Assembly: GCF_004349265.1 (NCBI RefSeq) | Contig: NZ_SMFL01000003.1 | Span: 496,001 to 560,000, forward strand | Direction of reading: 5' to 3' | DNA from: Dyadobacter psychrotolerans | Lineage (GTDB): Bacteria; Bacteroidota; Bacteroidia; Cytophagales; Spirosomataceae | Length of the DNA stretch: 64,000 bases | Shown: positions 35,664 to 45,300 of the stretch, piece after piece | How the letters are laid out: the number at the start of each line of letters is the position of its first letter | Numbering within the stretch: the first letter of the stretch is position 1 | The notes under the pieces: model-generated | Database searches by the model: none | Seen by the model: the letters and a program-made list of their open reading frames with translations, nothing else | Told to the model about the DNA's origin: nothing | Position numbers and translations under genes: made by a program

Positions 35664-38201
35664 ATGATCAGATTCAAGTTGGGTAAAACCTGTAAATACG
35701 TCCTCCCTTATTTACTAAGTTTTATCATTTCTCTACCAGCCATCTCGCAGATTACGGCACCAACAACTGCTCCTACCTCTACCAGTCCGACGCAGACAAC
35801 GCAACCTGCAGGTAATCCGAGAACTACGGCTCCAACGAATTCCCGGACAAATAACACCGGTACGCAGCAAGGAAATCAAACGGGTAATCAGCCGGGTAAA
35901 ACCACCCAGCAAAATACTACGCAGGGTAATGATAGCAAAACTGCTGCTGATAAAGGTAAAGCGACAACGGGAACTGATGCTGCCACCGGAGAAAATGGTG
36001 ATGGCACCGACCAGAGTAAAATAAATAAAACGGCCACTGGTGCTTTAACACCTGAGCAGCAGGCGAAAGAAGAATTACGTAATAAGATATTCGGTTATTC
36101 TATTTTTGCGGACAAAAATCTGAATACTATCCCCGATTTTACGATCGCAACACCACGTAACTACGTAGTTGGTCCCGGAGATGTTTTGAAAATATTCTAC
36201 TACAATTTTGCGGAGGCTTCTTATGAACTTGAAGTGAACCGGGATGGCTTTATTTCCATTCAGCCGAGAGTAGGAAATGTTTATGTAAACGGTCTTACCA
36301 TAGACGAAATAAGAAAGGTTCTGATTGACAAGTTTACCAAAGTAGGTGTTCCTGGACTTATTGGTACTGCCGGTCAGCCTGCCAGAACAAAACTGATGGT
36401 GACGCTTGGTGAAGTAAGAACTGTAAAAGTGCTGGTTACAGGTGAAGTTATAAACCCCGGAACTTATGAGTTGTCTTCCCTTTCTTCTGCTTTTAACGCA
36501 CTTTATTTAGCCGGTGGCCCAAATGAAATAGGATCTTTCCGCGATGTTCGCGTGGTTCGTAACGGAAAGGTTGTTACGCATATGGACCTTTATGACTTTC
36601 TAATGAACGGAAAAAAGGATGGAGATATACGTGTTCAGGACAATGATAACATTCAGGTTGGATATTATATTAAAAGAGTTGAAGTGACGGGTCTAGTAAA
36701 AAGACCTGGTATTTATGAGCTTTTACCAACCGAGAAGCTAAGTGACATGATTAATTATGCCGGCGGTTTCGATGATCAGGCTTATCGCGGCCGGATCAAA
36801 ATTGAAAGAATCACTTCCATGGAAAGGAAAATGTATGACGTTCCGGAAGTTGAATTCAAAACTTTCGAAATGAATACTGGCGACCTTGTTAATGTAGGAA
36901 CAGTCCTTGACCGCTTTGAAAATATCGTTACTATTGAAGGTGCTGTGATGAGACCCGATCAATATTCGCTCGATAACAGTCCAACTCTTAAACAACTGAT
37001 CTCAAATGCGCAGGGTCTGCGTGAAGATGCTTTTACAGGACGTATAAGCGTACAAAGGACCAGAGCAGATCTTACGATTCAGAATATCTCTGTTAATTAT
37101 ACCGATATTTTAAATAATTCAACTCCTGATTTAATGCTTACCCGCCTGGATGTAGTGCAGATTCCATCAAAATTTGCCATGTCGGAAGCTGCTTTTATTT
37201 CAGTTCAGGGGGAGGTAAACAATCCCGGAATCACGGAAAACGAAGGTAAATTCCCTTATACTTCGGACATAACCCTTGAGGATGTGCTGGTTTTAGCCGG
37301 AGGTTTCAAAGAATCTGCTTATACCACAGAGGTTGAAGTTGTAAGAAGAAAAAGAAACGGTGTTGCCGGTGCCGCAAACGCCCAGATTGCAGAAATTCAT
37401 AAGTTTAATGTAAATCGTGATCTTTCCTTAAACGCAAATCAAACGAATTTCCCTCTACTTCCGTTTGACCAGGTAATTGTCAGAAAATCACCAAATTACG
37501 TTGAGCAGCAATCTGTTTTTGTAGAGGGAGAAGTGCTCGTTCCCGGTGCTTACAGTATTATTAACAAAAATGACAAAATAAGTGATATTATAAAAAGATC
37601 AGGAGGTGTGACTGAACTGGCCAACCCTGAAGGAGCTACTCTTTTCAGAAGGTCACTCAGAACTAATGTTAGTGAACCTACCAATTTTGAAGAAGTAGAT
37701 GCAGTAGAAAAAAGTATAAAATCAGGGACTATTACCGCTGATGTACCAAGTGTAAAAGAAGAGTCAGTTGGAATACAGCTGAGTAGTATCTTGAAAAATC
37801 CGGGATCTTTCGAAGATCTGATCATTCAGGAAGGCGATATTATCCGTGTACCTAAGCGCCTGGAAACGGTGCAGGTGATTGGTCAGGTATTGTATCCTAC
37901 CACCGTGAAATATGGCAGAGGTATGGCATTTACAGACTATATCTCTCAGTCCGGTGGATTTACAACGCAGTCGCTTAGAAAAAGCTCCTACATCAAATAT
38001 CCAAATGGAAGTGTAGACAGAACCCGCAGATTTTTATTCTTTAATGTTTATCCAAAAGTACAGCCTGGTTCGGAGATTTATGTTCCTCAAAGAGCTGCAC
38101 CAGCACTTAATACACAACAGACCATTTCAACTGCGACAGGTTTGTTGGGCTCAATAATGACATTAGTTGTAACCATCCTCGCTTTCCGTTCAATCAGATA
38201 A
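35664..38201 (+). CDS. Wza-like polysaccharide export protein with multiple SLBB domains
   Basis: 845 residues, much longer than E. coli Wza (about 380). Signal peptide (about 1-29), then a low-complexity Thr/Gln/Asn/Gly-rich linker (about 30-130), a polysaccharide-export (PES) domain (about 165-240, YVVGPGDVLKIFYYNF), and a chain of SLBB domains (about 255 onwards, with repeated cores VTGEVINPGTYEL, VTGLVKRPGIYEL, VEGEVLVPGAYSI, VIGQVLYPTTVKY). A C-terminal hydrophobic helix (about 820-842) precedes FRSIR. It should form the periplasmic/outer-membrane channel of the system. First gene of the 17.6-kb operon; the Wzz-like gene follows after 6 bp. Confidence 0.93.
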   Translation: MIRFKLGKTCKYVLPYLLSFIISLPAISQITAPTTAPTSTSPTQTTQPAGNPRTTAPTNSRTNNTGTQQGNQTGNQPGKTTQQNTTQGNDSKTAADKGKATTGTDAATGENGDGTDQSKINKTATGALTPEQQAKEELRNKIFGYSIFADKNLNTIPDFTIATPRNYVVGPGDVLKIFYYNFAEASYELEVNRDGFISIQPRVGNVYVNGLTIDEIRKVLIDKFTKVGVPGLIGTAGQPARTKLMVTLGEVRTVKVLVTGEVINPGTYELSSLSSAFNALYLAGGPNEIGSFRDVRVVRNGKVVTHMDLYDFLMNGKKDGDIRVQDNDNIQVGYYIKRVEVTGLVKRPGIYELLPTEKLSDMINYAGGFDDQAYRGRIKIERITSMERKMYDVPEVEFKTFEMNTGDLVNVGTVLDRFENIVTIEGAVMRPDQYSLDNSPTLKQLISNAQGLREDAFTGRISVQRTRADLTIQNISVNYTDILNNSTPDLMLTRLDVVQIPSKFAMSEAAFISVQGEVNNPGITENEGKFPYTSDITLEDVLVLAGGFKESAYTTEVEVVRRKRNGVAGAANAQIAEIHKFNVNRDLSLNANQTNFPLLPFDQVIVRKSPNYVEQQSVFVEGEVLVPGAYSIINKNDKISDIIKRSGGVTELANPEGATLFRRSLRTNVSEPTNFEEVDAVEKSIKSGTITADVPSVKEESVGIQLSSILKNPGSFEDLIIQEGDIIRVPKRLETVQVIGQVLYPTTVKYGRGMAFTDYISQSGGFTTQSLRKSSYIKYPNGSVDRTRRFLFFNVYPKVQPGSEIYVPQRAAPALNTQQTISTATGLLGSIMTLVVTILAFRSIR

Positions 38202-38207
38202 TTAACC

Positions 38208-39275
38208 ATGTCTAATAAAATACAACAGACGCCTGAAGACGAATTAAGTCCCCAGGTTGTAATTGAGAAGGTTCTAGTGGTAAAAGATGCATTGCTAAAA
38301 AACTGGCTAATGCTGATTGTTTTACCTCTATTAGGCTTTGGTATCGGATACGGACTTGATTTCTATTTAAAAACACCAAATGAATATGAGGCATCGGTAG
38401 TATTTAATTTGGGCGGCAGCCAGTCTTCAAGTATGGGCGACGTTGCCGGATTATTAGGTTTGGGTAATGCTCCTGATGCAAATATTTTTACAGGTGAAAA
38501 CTTCTTTTACTTTGTAAAGTCCAGGCCGGTAATTGAAAGAAATCTGATGAAGGAAGTGGACGTGAACGGGACGAAAATGATTTTTGCAAACTTTTTTATT
38601 GATTCAAGCGGAATCAAAGAGAAAGAATGGGAAGACCATCCGGAATATCATAATTTCCATTTTACTTCCTCAGACATAAAAAAGTTGGATATGAATTCGC
38701 GAATCGTTTTAAACCAACTGGTTGTTAAAGCTGCTGATGCAACTGAAATTGGTCCGCTTGAACGTAAATCATCATTTTCTCAGTTAGCTACCAGAATGGA
38801 AAATGAAAGGCTGTCAGGAATGTGGGTGACAACGCTTCTGAAAACAGTGGAAGAAATGTATACCGAAAATCAGACACAAAAAACCCGCAGACAGTTAAGA
38901 CTCTTGGAAAATCGCCGTGATTCTTTGGGAAGAGTGTTGGGTATTGCAGAAAACCGCCTTGCAAGGGAAATGGATATAAGTGCTCAGGTTTTGGATCCCT
39001 ATGTAAAGGTTACAGCAAACCGTTCGGAAAAAAAATCAGCGTTTCTTCAGCAGATGTACTATGAGGCAATGGGAAGTGCAGAACGGATGCGAATGTCTCT
39101 TGTGCGTGAAGCTCCTCTATTTACTGAAATTGAAGGGATAAAAGTTCCTTTGGATATGAAATCAAAAGACAAGACCAGATCAAAAATCGGCTTGCTGGCA
39201 GGATTATTTATTGCCTTGGTTTTCACTTATTTACGTACCGTATTCACTCCTGCTCGCAAAGAAATCAGGGCATAA
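38208..39275 (+). CDS. Wzz-like chain-length/co-polymerase family protein
   Basis: 355 residues with the two-helix polysaccharide co-polymerase layout: TM1 about 31-53 (LMLIVLPLLGFGIGYGLDFYL), a periplasmic region with a long coiled coil (about 205-260, TRRQLRLLENRRDSLGRVLGIAENR), and TM2 about 326-347. No cytoplasmic tyrosine-kinase domain is attached. Such proteins control chain length and connect synthesis to the Wza-like channel encoded just upstream. It is followed after 9 bp by an ABC exporter rather than a flippase, giving an unusual mix of Wzx/Wzy-type and ABC-type components. Confidence 0.87.
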   Translation: MSNKIQQTPEDELSPQVVIEKVLVVKDALLKNWLMLIVLPLLGFGIGYGLDFYLKTPNEYEASVVFNLGGSQSSSMGDVAGLLGLGNAPDANIFTGENFFYFVKSRPVIERNLMKEVDVNGTKMIFANFFIDSSGIKEKEWEDHPEYHNFHFTSSDIKKLDMNSRIVLNQLVVKAADATEIGPLERKSSFSQLATRMENERLSGMWVTTLLKTVEEMYTENQTQKTRRQLRLLENRRDSLGRVLGIAENRLAREMDISAQVLDPYVKVTANRSEKKSAFLQQMYYEAMGSAERMRMSLVREAPLFTEIEGIKVPLDMKSKDKTRSKIGLLAGLFIALVFTYLRTVFTPARKEIRA

Positions 39276-39284
39276 TTCATCATC

Positions 39285-40112
39285 ATGCAGCATACTATAA
39301 CCATAAAAGCCGGCAGGTCGGAAAAAGATTACTGGAAGGATCTTTGGCTGAATCGTCAACTATTGTGGATTCTTTCAAAAAGAGACATTTCCGTTCGCTA
39401 TAAACAAACTCTTTTAGGTCTTGCCTGGAGTGTAATAAAACCCTTAATGACGATGGCCATTACGGTTTTTGTTTTCAGCTTTGTTGCAAAACTAGAGGGC
39501 GATCCGGGAATACCATACGCATTAATGGTTTTAAGCGGATTAACCATCTGGACGTTTTTCTCCAATACCTTTACGCAAATCAGCAACAGCATTCTTATTA
39601 ATTCAAACCTGGTATCAAAAGTTTACTTTCCCAGGCTGCTCATGCCTTTAAGCTCTGTGGCAGTAGGCTTCGTCGACTTCTTAATTACCTTCGTGCTTTT
39701 TCTTATATTCGCAGTTGCATCAGGTTATGGATTAAGCTGGAACATTATTTTTTTACCAGCCTTTATTGTTTTGACCTTTATCATGTCACTTGGTTTTGGC
39801 CTGATATTTGCTGTATTAAACGTAAGATTCCGGGATATTGGCCAACTTATTCCCTTTGTGGTTCAGATTGGCCTTTACCTTTGTCCGGTTTCGTATACCA
39901 GCAGGCTGGTTTCAGATCAGTGGTTTTATAAATTTTATAAACTGAATCCGATGGTAGGTATAATCGATGGCTTTAAGTGGTGTTTATTAGGAGATAAAGC
40001 CTTCTTTGACCCAAAAAGTCTGGTTTCAACTACAATCATTGCATTGGTAATACTGACACTTTCTCTTATGTATTTCCGTAAAAAAGAGAATACATTCGTT
40101 GATCATATTTGA
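39285..40112 (+). CDS. ABC-2 type polysaccharide exporter, permease (Wzm/TagG-like)
   Basis: 275 residues with six membrane helices. The N-terminal ILSKRDISVRYKQTLLGLAWSVIKPL is the standard amphipathic start of Wzm/KpsM/TagG permeases, and FGLIFAVLNVRFRDIGQLIPFVVQ the conserved C-terminal-half segment. It exports an undecaprenyl-linked glycan across the inner membrane together with the ATPase encoded 17 bp downstream. Confidence 0.94.
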   Translation: MQHTITIKAGRSEKDYWKDLWLNRQLLWILSKRDISVRYKQTLLGLAWSVIKPLMTMAITVFVFSFVAKLEGDPGIPYALMVLSGLTIWTFFSNTFTQISNSILINSNLVSKVYFPRLLMPLSSVAVGFVDFLITFVLFLIFAVASGYGLSWNIIFLPAFIVLTFIMSLGFGLIFAVLNVRFRDIGQLIPFVVQIGLYLCPVSYTSRLVSDQWFYKFYKLNPMVGIIDGFKWCLLGDKAFFDPKSLVSTTIIALVILTLSLMYFRKKENTFVDHI

Positions 40113-40129
40113 AATAGCTATTTTTGTAC

Positions 40130-41389
40130 ATGCCTGTAATTGTAGCTGAAAATATCAGCAAAAAATATATAATTGACCATCAAAGAAAAGGTGGTCCTCC
40201 AAGTCTTCGCGACATTGTCACCGATACGGTTGACAAAGTGTTTTCGCGTAAAAAAAAGGAGGAAAATTTTGAAGATAAAGAAGAATTTTGGGCTTTGAAA
40301 GATGTAAATTTTAGCATCGATCAGGGTGACAGGATTGGCATTGTTGGTCACAATGGTGCAGGAAAATCAACATTGTTAAAAATTCTCAGCCGTATCACGG
40401 AGCCGTCTACCGGACAGATTAAAATTGAAGGAAGAATAGCCAGCTTACTTGAGGTGGGTACAGGGTTTCACCCGGAATTGACAGGAAGGGAAAATATTTT
40501 CCTGAATGGTGCTATTCTGGGGATGGCAAAAAGTGAAATCAAACAGTCATTTGATGCCATCGTGGACTTTGCGGGAGTTGAAAAATTCCTTGATACGCCG
40601 GTAAAACGTTATTCCTCCGGGATGTATGTACGCCTGGGTTTTGCCATTGCTGCACATTTAAATCCTGAAATTCTTATAGTTGATGAGGTGTTGGCGGTGG
40701 GCGATACTGAATTTCAGAAAAAATGTCTCGGTAAGATGAGGGACGTATCAGAAAGTGGAAGAACGCTGCTTTTTGTAAGTCATAACCTTACGGCTATTCA
40801 GGCACTCTGCAACAAGGCTTTCTATTTTGAAAAAGGCCGTTTGATCGATCAGGGTGAAACCACGCATATCGTAACAAATTACCTGAGCAAGGTTTCACAC
40901 AAGTCTCTTGAAAAACATTGGGATGACATTAATCATGCTCCTGGCAGCGACCAGGTAAGGATTAAAAGTTTCAGACTCTTCCCAGAATATCAGGAAGATC
41001 TAACTCACATTGACGTTCGCACACCTTTAAATTTTCAGTTCGAATTCTGGAATCTTGAAGACGGAGCAAACCTGAATTTGAGTATGCATCTTTATACTTT
41101 TACCGGTGAATGTATATTTAACGTAGGTACGCAGTCGGAAGCTTTTGCTAAGGGACTGGTTACAGGTACCTGCAACATACCCGGCAACTTCCTGAACGAT
41201 GGCTCTTACGTCGTTTCCATGATGATTGTAAAAGACACCAGCACGGTGCTGTACAACATGGAAGAAGCACTTATTTTTGATATAGAGGATTTCCGTGAAA
41301 ATGTGACCTGGTATGGTAAATGGCCTGGTTACATTCGCCCTCAACTTAATTTTTCCATTCGCCAAACTGAACACGTAGTGAATGATTAA
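40130..41389 (+). CDS. ABC polysaccharide exporter, ATPase with C-terminal cargo-binding domain (Wzt-like)
   Basis: 419 residues from the ATG at 40130; a TTG six bases upstream also keeps the frame. Nucleotide-binding domain (about 1-240) with Walker A GHNGAGKS, signature YSSGMYVRLGFAIA and Walker B LIVDEVLAVGD. The C-terminal about 160 residues form a beta-sandwich of the Wzt carbohydrate-binding type (IKSFRLFPEYQEDLTHID to LNFSIRQTEHV). In characterised Wzt proteins that domain reads a modified glycan terminus before export. It overlaps the DegT gene by 8 bp. Confidence 0.94.
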   Translation: MPVIVAENISKKYIIDHQRKGGPPSLRDIVTDTVDKVFSRKKKEENFEDKEEFWALKDVNFSIDQGDRIGIVGHNGAGKSTLLKILSRITEPSTGQIKIEGRIASLLEVGTGFHPELTGRENIFLNGAILGMAKSEIKQSFDAIVDFAGVEKFLDTPVKRYSSGMYVRLGFAIAAHLNPEILIVDEVLAVGDTEFQKKCLGKMRDVSESGRTLLFVSHNLTAIQALCNKAFYFEKGRLIDQGETTHIVTNYLSKVSHKSLEKHWDDINHAPGSDQVRIKSFRLFPEYQEDLTHIDVRTPLNFQFEFWNLEDGANLNLSMHLYTFTGECIFNVGTQSEAFAKGLVTGTCNIPGNFLNDGSYVVSMMIVKDTSTVLYNMEEALIFDIEDFRENVTWYGKWPGYIRPQLNFSIRQTEHVVND

Positions 41390-42464
41390 TGTCACTAAGA
41401 CTTTTTTACCCGACCAGGAAAAATACCTTCAATATGTTCGCGAAATTTGGGAACGCGGGTATTTAACCAACAATGGTCCGCTTCTTCAACAACTTGAATC
41501 AGAGCTTAAAGACTATCTCAAAGTTGATCATCTGTATTTTTGCGGCAATGGGACAATTGTATTACAAATAGCCATAAAAGCATTGGAAATAACCGGAGAA
41601 GTTATCACTACTCCCTTTTCTTATTGCGCAACATCCAATGCAATTTTATGGGAAAAGTGTATTCCCGTTTTTGTCGATATCGATAAGGATACGTTTAATA
41701 TAGATCCTGATCTTATTGAGGCATCGATAACGCCGGCCACCACAGCGATTCTTGCAACACATGTATACGGCAATCCGTGTGATGTTGAAAAGATTGAGCT
41801 AATTGCAAAAAAGCACAATCTCAAAGTTGTGTACGACGCGGCACATGCTTTCGGTGTAACCTATAAAAAAAGATCACTGCTATCTTACGGAGATATAAGT
41901 ACCTGCAGTTTTCATGCAACAAAAGTTTTTCATACGATTGAAGGCGGAGCGCTCATTTCAAATCATCCTGAACTGGATGAAAAACTGAGTTTGCTGCGTG
42001 CCTTTGGCCATCAAGGTGACGAATCTTATCATTTTGCAGGTATTAATGGTAAAAATTCTGAATTTCATGCAGCGATGGGATTGTGTAATCTTCCGCATGT
42101 TCCGGAAATTATTGCTGCCAGAAAAGAAGTGTTCGACACTTATGACAATCAGCTGAACTGGGATGTTCTTGAAAGGCCGGTAAAAAATAAGGACATAGAA
42201 TACAATTACGCCTATTACCCTGTTGTTTTTTCATCAGAGAAAGTTTTAAAAGACGTACTTGAGGCTTTGCGTGTTCAGGAAATTATTCCCCGCAGATACT
42301 TTTATCCATCTCTCAATACGCTTCCTTTTATGCCAGGACAGATTTCATGTCCGGTTTCTGAGAATATTTCGGAAAGAGTACTTTGCCTGCCCCTGTATGT
42401 CGGCCTCCCTTTAACGGATGTTGAACGTATTTCTGCGATAATTAATAGTGTTTTAGCACCATAG
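41382..42464 (+). CDS. DegT/DnrJ/EryC1-family sugar aminotransferase
   Basis: 360 residues, fold-type I PLP enzyme. Schiff-base Lys181 is in SFHATKVFHTIEGG, the ring-stacking/Asp region is VVYDAAHAFGV (Asp152), and the N-terminal YLTNNGPLLQQLESEL is the family start. These enzymes transfer an amino group to a nucleotide-linked keto-sugar. With the downstream WbqC and NeuD-like acyltransferase genes it probably builds an N-acylated amino sugar for the exported glycan. No dehydratase or nucleotidyltransferase for the precursor is in the cluster, so these must be encoded elsewhere. Confidence 0.93.
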   Translation: MINVTKTFLPDQEKYLQYVREIWERGYLTNNGPLLQQLESELKDYLKVDHLYFCGNGTIVLQIAIKALEITGEVITTPFSYCATSNAILWEKCIPVFVDIDKDTFNIDPDLIEASITPATTAILATHVYGNPCDVEKIELIAKKHNLKVVYDAAHAFGVTYKKRSLLSYGDISTCSFHATKVFHTIEGGALISNHPELDEKLSLLRAFGHQGDESYHFAGINGKNSEFHAAMGLCNLPHVPEIIAARKEVFDTYDNQLNWDVLERPVKNKDIEYNYAYYPVVFSSEKVLKDVLEALRVQEIIPRRYFYPSLNTLPFMPGQISCPVSENISERVLCLPLYVGLPLTDVERISAIINSVLAP

Positions 42465-42468
42465 TATT

Positions 42469-44517
42469 ATGGTTATAGTTTACCTTCTTGCATTTTTCCT
42501 GTTTCTCCTTGGTGTTGGTTATGTTGCAAAACAAGTAGCCGGGCCATCACTCACCGAGTGGTTGATCGTTTCGTTTCTCCTGTTTACAGGAAGTGTAATT
42601 CCATCCGGATTTTTACTTTCTGCACTGGATCTTACGGCGAGCACCTTTTCATGGATTGCAGCGACTTTTTCGGTGCTTGCATTACACTTGGGAATATGGA
42701 AGATGCTGGTTCCGGTACGCCAGGAATATGCAGTTTCAGTAATTCTTAACAACAGGTTAAGCACGTTCAGGCTATGGATTGCCGAATTATCACCCTATCT
42801 GAAGTTTATATTTGTCTTCATGTTTGGCACCATGTTCGTCATTGGTGTAACGAATCTGATCCTTGTTCTGTTTACTGCTCCTAATGAGTGGGACAGTATG
42901 ACCGGCCATTTGAACCGCGCAATCCGGTATATTCAGCGTGGGACTATGGAACATTTTGGAGGCGCTAACTGGAACATGGATACCTACCCAAAAAGTGTAA
43001 CCAGTATTCAGATCTATTCTTACCTTATTACGGGTGGTTTTGAAAATGCATTTAAACTGATTCATCATTTATCATACTACATAACCCTCGTTTCTGTCTT
43101 TGGTATAGCACAGCGGATCGGTCGTAATCTTTCGGCAAGCGTTTTCTGTGCGTTGGCATATGGTATGTTTCTTGATTTCCTGATGCAGGCCGTAACGACC
43201 GAAACGGATATTGTATTAACTGCTTACCTAAGCTGTCTACTCTATTTTCTTTTTACATTTTACAACACCAGGGAAAACCGCTACCTGTACCTGGCGGGAC
43301 TTACCTTCGGGATTGCGTTTGGACACAAGGCAACATTTGCCCTTTTGCTGCCATCTGTTTTTGTATTGATGCTGTATACCGTTTTTCTGGCACCCGATCT
43401 GAAAGTCTTTTTCGACAGGTTTATAAAACTTGCAGCGGCGATTGTTGTATCTGTGATGATCTACATGCTCCCCACGGGTTATGTTAAAAACATACAGGTT
43501 TTCGGTCATCCCATCGGCCCTCCAACTGCACTCAGACATCAATCTATCGAAAGATTTGGCCCGCTTCCGAACCTGGTAAAACAGGGAACAAGAAACGTCT
43601 TGCGTTATTCATACGACTTTTTTAATCTAGACGGACTGCGTAATGCACAGTGGGGATATGATATTAACACTGTAATGCGTAAACCGTTAGTAGTGATAGA
43701 AGATAAACTGCGGCTGCGACTCGATGAAGAAAAAGTGTACGCGATTGTTCCCTTCTCTTTCCAGCGCAGATTTGAAAATTACAACGCAAATCCGTACTGG
43801 GGGGCTTTTGGTTTTGCATTGATTCTTCCGTTAATTTTGCTTGTTTTTGTCAGGGTTTTCTGGTCGCGGGTGCACTGGTTTCTCGCACTGGCATTTATTC
43901 TGCATTTTATTGCTGTTTCGTATTCAGCAGTTTATGATCCGTTTAAAGGGAGATACTTTATAGAAACTGGCCTTTTTGGAGTTCTCTTTCTTTTACTGTT
44001 ATTTTCACATCACCGCCTTTCTATCATTAAACCCAGAAGAAAAATCTGGAAAGGTTACGTTGCTTTGGTTGTTGTGGTCGCCTGCGTTTCAGCGGTAATG
44101 TCTGTTTATCTCAACATTCGCTGTCTGCCTTTTCCCGCGTACGGCTATGAATCTGCATTAAAAGCAGACAGGATAAAATTTCAGACTTTTGCACGACCCG
44201 ACATTACTCCTGCCTATGAGCGCTATGACTCCATTGTTCCACAGAACGCTACCGTTGCCCTGGCTACGACAAACAGCGACTTCGAATATCCGCTTTACGG
44301 AAAAAAACTTACCAGAAAATTAATCTCGATCAACCCTTTTGAAGAAGGGTTAAGACCAATTCCCAAAGAAGCGGATTATCTTTTTTATGCAAGAAGCGTT
44401 ATTAACGATACCAGTAAAATCAAAGCCCTTCCTGGTGATCTCCGGCTTGGTTCAGATACTACCCTGACAAATCTGGATGAAAAAGGAGAAGATTATTACC
44501 TTCGGAAACTCAGGTAG
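42469..44517 (+). CDS. Multi-spanning membrane protein, probable GT-C glycosyltransferase
   Basis: 682 residues with about 11-13 membrane helices and a C-terminal periplasmic part of about 150 residues. The loop NEWDSMTGHLNRAIRYIQRG, between early helices, carries the acidic residues and the layout of the catalytic loop in GT39/GT83-type enzymes that use polyprenyl-phosphate sugars. It would modify the glycan on the periplasmic side. Distant family only; alternatively a polymerase-like protein. It starts 4 bp after the DegT stop. Confidence 0.7.
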   Translation: MVIVYLLAFFLFLLGVGYVAKQVAGPSLTEWLIVSFLLFTGSVIPSGFLLSALDLTASTFSWIAATFSVLALHLGIWKMLVPVRQEYAVSVILNNRLSTFRLWIAELSPYLKFIFVFMFGTMFVIGVTNLILVLFTAPNEWDSMTGHLNRAIRYIQRGTMEHFGGANWNMDTYPKSVTSIQIYSYLITGGFENAFKLIHHLSYYITLVSVFGIAQRIGRNLSASVFCALAYGMFLDFLMQAVTTETDIVLTAYLSCLLYFLFTFYNTRENRYLYLAGLTFGIAFGHKATFALLLPSVFVLMLYTVFLAPDLKVFFDRFIKLAAAIVVSVMIYMLPTGYVKNIQVFGHPIGPPTALRHQSIERFGPLPNLVKQGTRNVLRYSYDFFNLDGLRNAQWGYDINTVMRKPLVVIEDKLRLRLDEEKVYAIVPFSFQRRFENYNANPYWGAFGFALILPLILLVFVRVFWSRVHWFLALAFILHFIAVSYSAVYDPFKGRYFIETGLFGVLFLLLLFSHHRLSIIKPRRKIWKGYVALVVVVACVSAVMSVYLNIRCLPFPAYGYESALKADRIKFQTFARPDITPAYERYDSIVPQNATVALATTNSDFEYPLYGKKLTRKLISINPFEEGLRPIPKEADYLFYARSVINDTSKIKALPGDLRLGSDTTLTNLDEKGEDYYLRKLR

Positions 44518-44549
44518 AATAGTTTTCTTAATCATCCGAAAACTATTCT
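44516..44549 (+). other. Perfect hairpin overlapping the stop codon inside the operon
   Basis: AGAATAGTTTTC (44516-44527) pairs perfectly with GAAAACTATTCT (44538-44549), a 12-bp stem with a 10-nt loop. The left arm includes the last two bases of the stop codon. No T-run follows, so it is better explained as an RNA-processing or attenuation structure than as a full terminator. It marks the largest gap (82 bp) within the operon. Confidence 0.6.
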
Positions 44550-44599
44550 GCAAATTCAAATGCTAACACGGCACTATGATGCCAAAAACCATAAATTTC

Positions 44600-45298
44600 A
44601 TGACCATTGCAATTATGCAGCCTTATATATTTCCGTATATAGGATATTTTCAACTGATAAATGCTGTGGATAAATTCATCATTTACGATGATGTAAATTT
44701 CATCAATAAAGGCTGGATTAACCGTAACAATCTTCTGGTATCCGGCAAGCCTCATCTTTTTACAATTCCTTTAAAAGATGCAAGTCAAAATAAACTGATT
44801 TACGAAGTTGAAATGCTGAAAGGCGATCCCTGGAAAAAGAAGTTTCTTAAAACCCTGCAGCAATCTTATCAGAAGGCACCTAATTATCAAAAGGTTTCTA
44901 TTCTGATAGAAGAAATTGTACATTTAGAGCTAGAAACCATTAATGATCTCACAATTGCAGCCCTTCAAAAAGTTTGCAGTTACATGGGTATCACAACAGA
45001 AATTATACTTTCCTCAGGAATTTACAAAAACACGGAGCTTAAAGGGCAGGACCGTATTTTGGATATTTGTAAAAAAGAACAAGCTTCTCATTACATCAAT
45101 CCGATTGGTGGCATGGAGTTGTATAACAAAGATAAATTTTCGACAGAAGGCATACAGCTGAACTTTTTAAAAAGTGTGGCAAAACCGTATCCCCAATTTC
45201 AAAATGGTTTCGTACCTTGGTTGTCGGTTATCGACGTACTAATGTTTAATGACCAGGAAAATTTAAACACACTCTTAAAAGAATACGAACTTATTTAA
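44600..45298 (+). CDS. WbqC-family protein
   Basis: 232 residues from the ATG at 44600 (MTIAIMQPYIFPYIGYFQLI), which is the family's canonical N-terminus; an ATG at 44576 adds eight non-conserved residues. Conserved features include FIIYDDVNFINKGWINRN, FTIPLKD and a C-terminal INPIGGMELY. WbqC proteins are found in O-antigen and exopolysaccharide loci and are suspected to modify amino sugars, but the reaction is not firmly established. It lies between the DegT/GT-C genes and the NeuD-like acyltransferase gene (2-bp gap). Confidence 0.9.
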   Translation: MTIAIMQPYIFPYIGYFQLINAVDKFIIYDDVNFINKGWINRNNLLVSGKPHLFTIPLKDASQNKLIYEVEMLKGDPWKKKFLKTLQQSYQKAPNYQKVSILIEEIVHLELETINDLTIAALQKVCSYMGITTEIILSSGIYKNTELKGQDRILDICKKEQASHYINPIGGMELYNKDKFSTEGIQLNFLKSVAKPYPQFQNGFVPWLSVIDVLMFNDQENLNTLLKEYELI

Positions 45299-45300
45299 CA

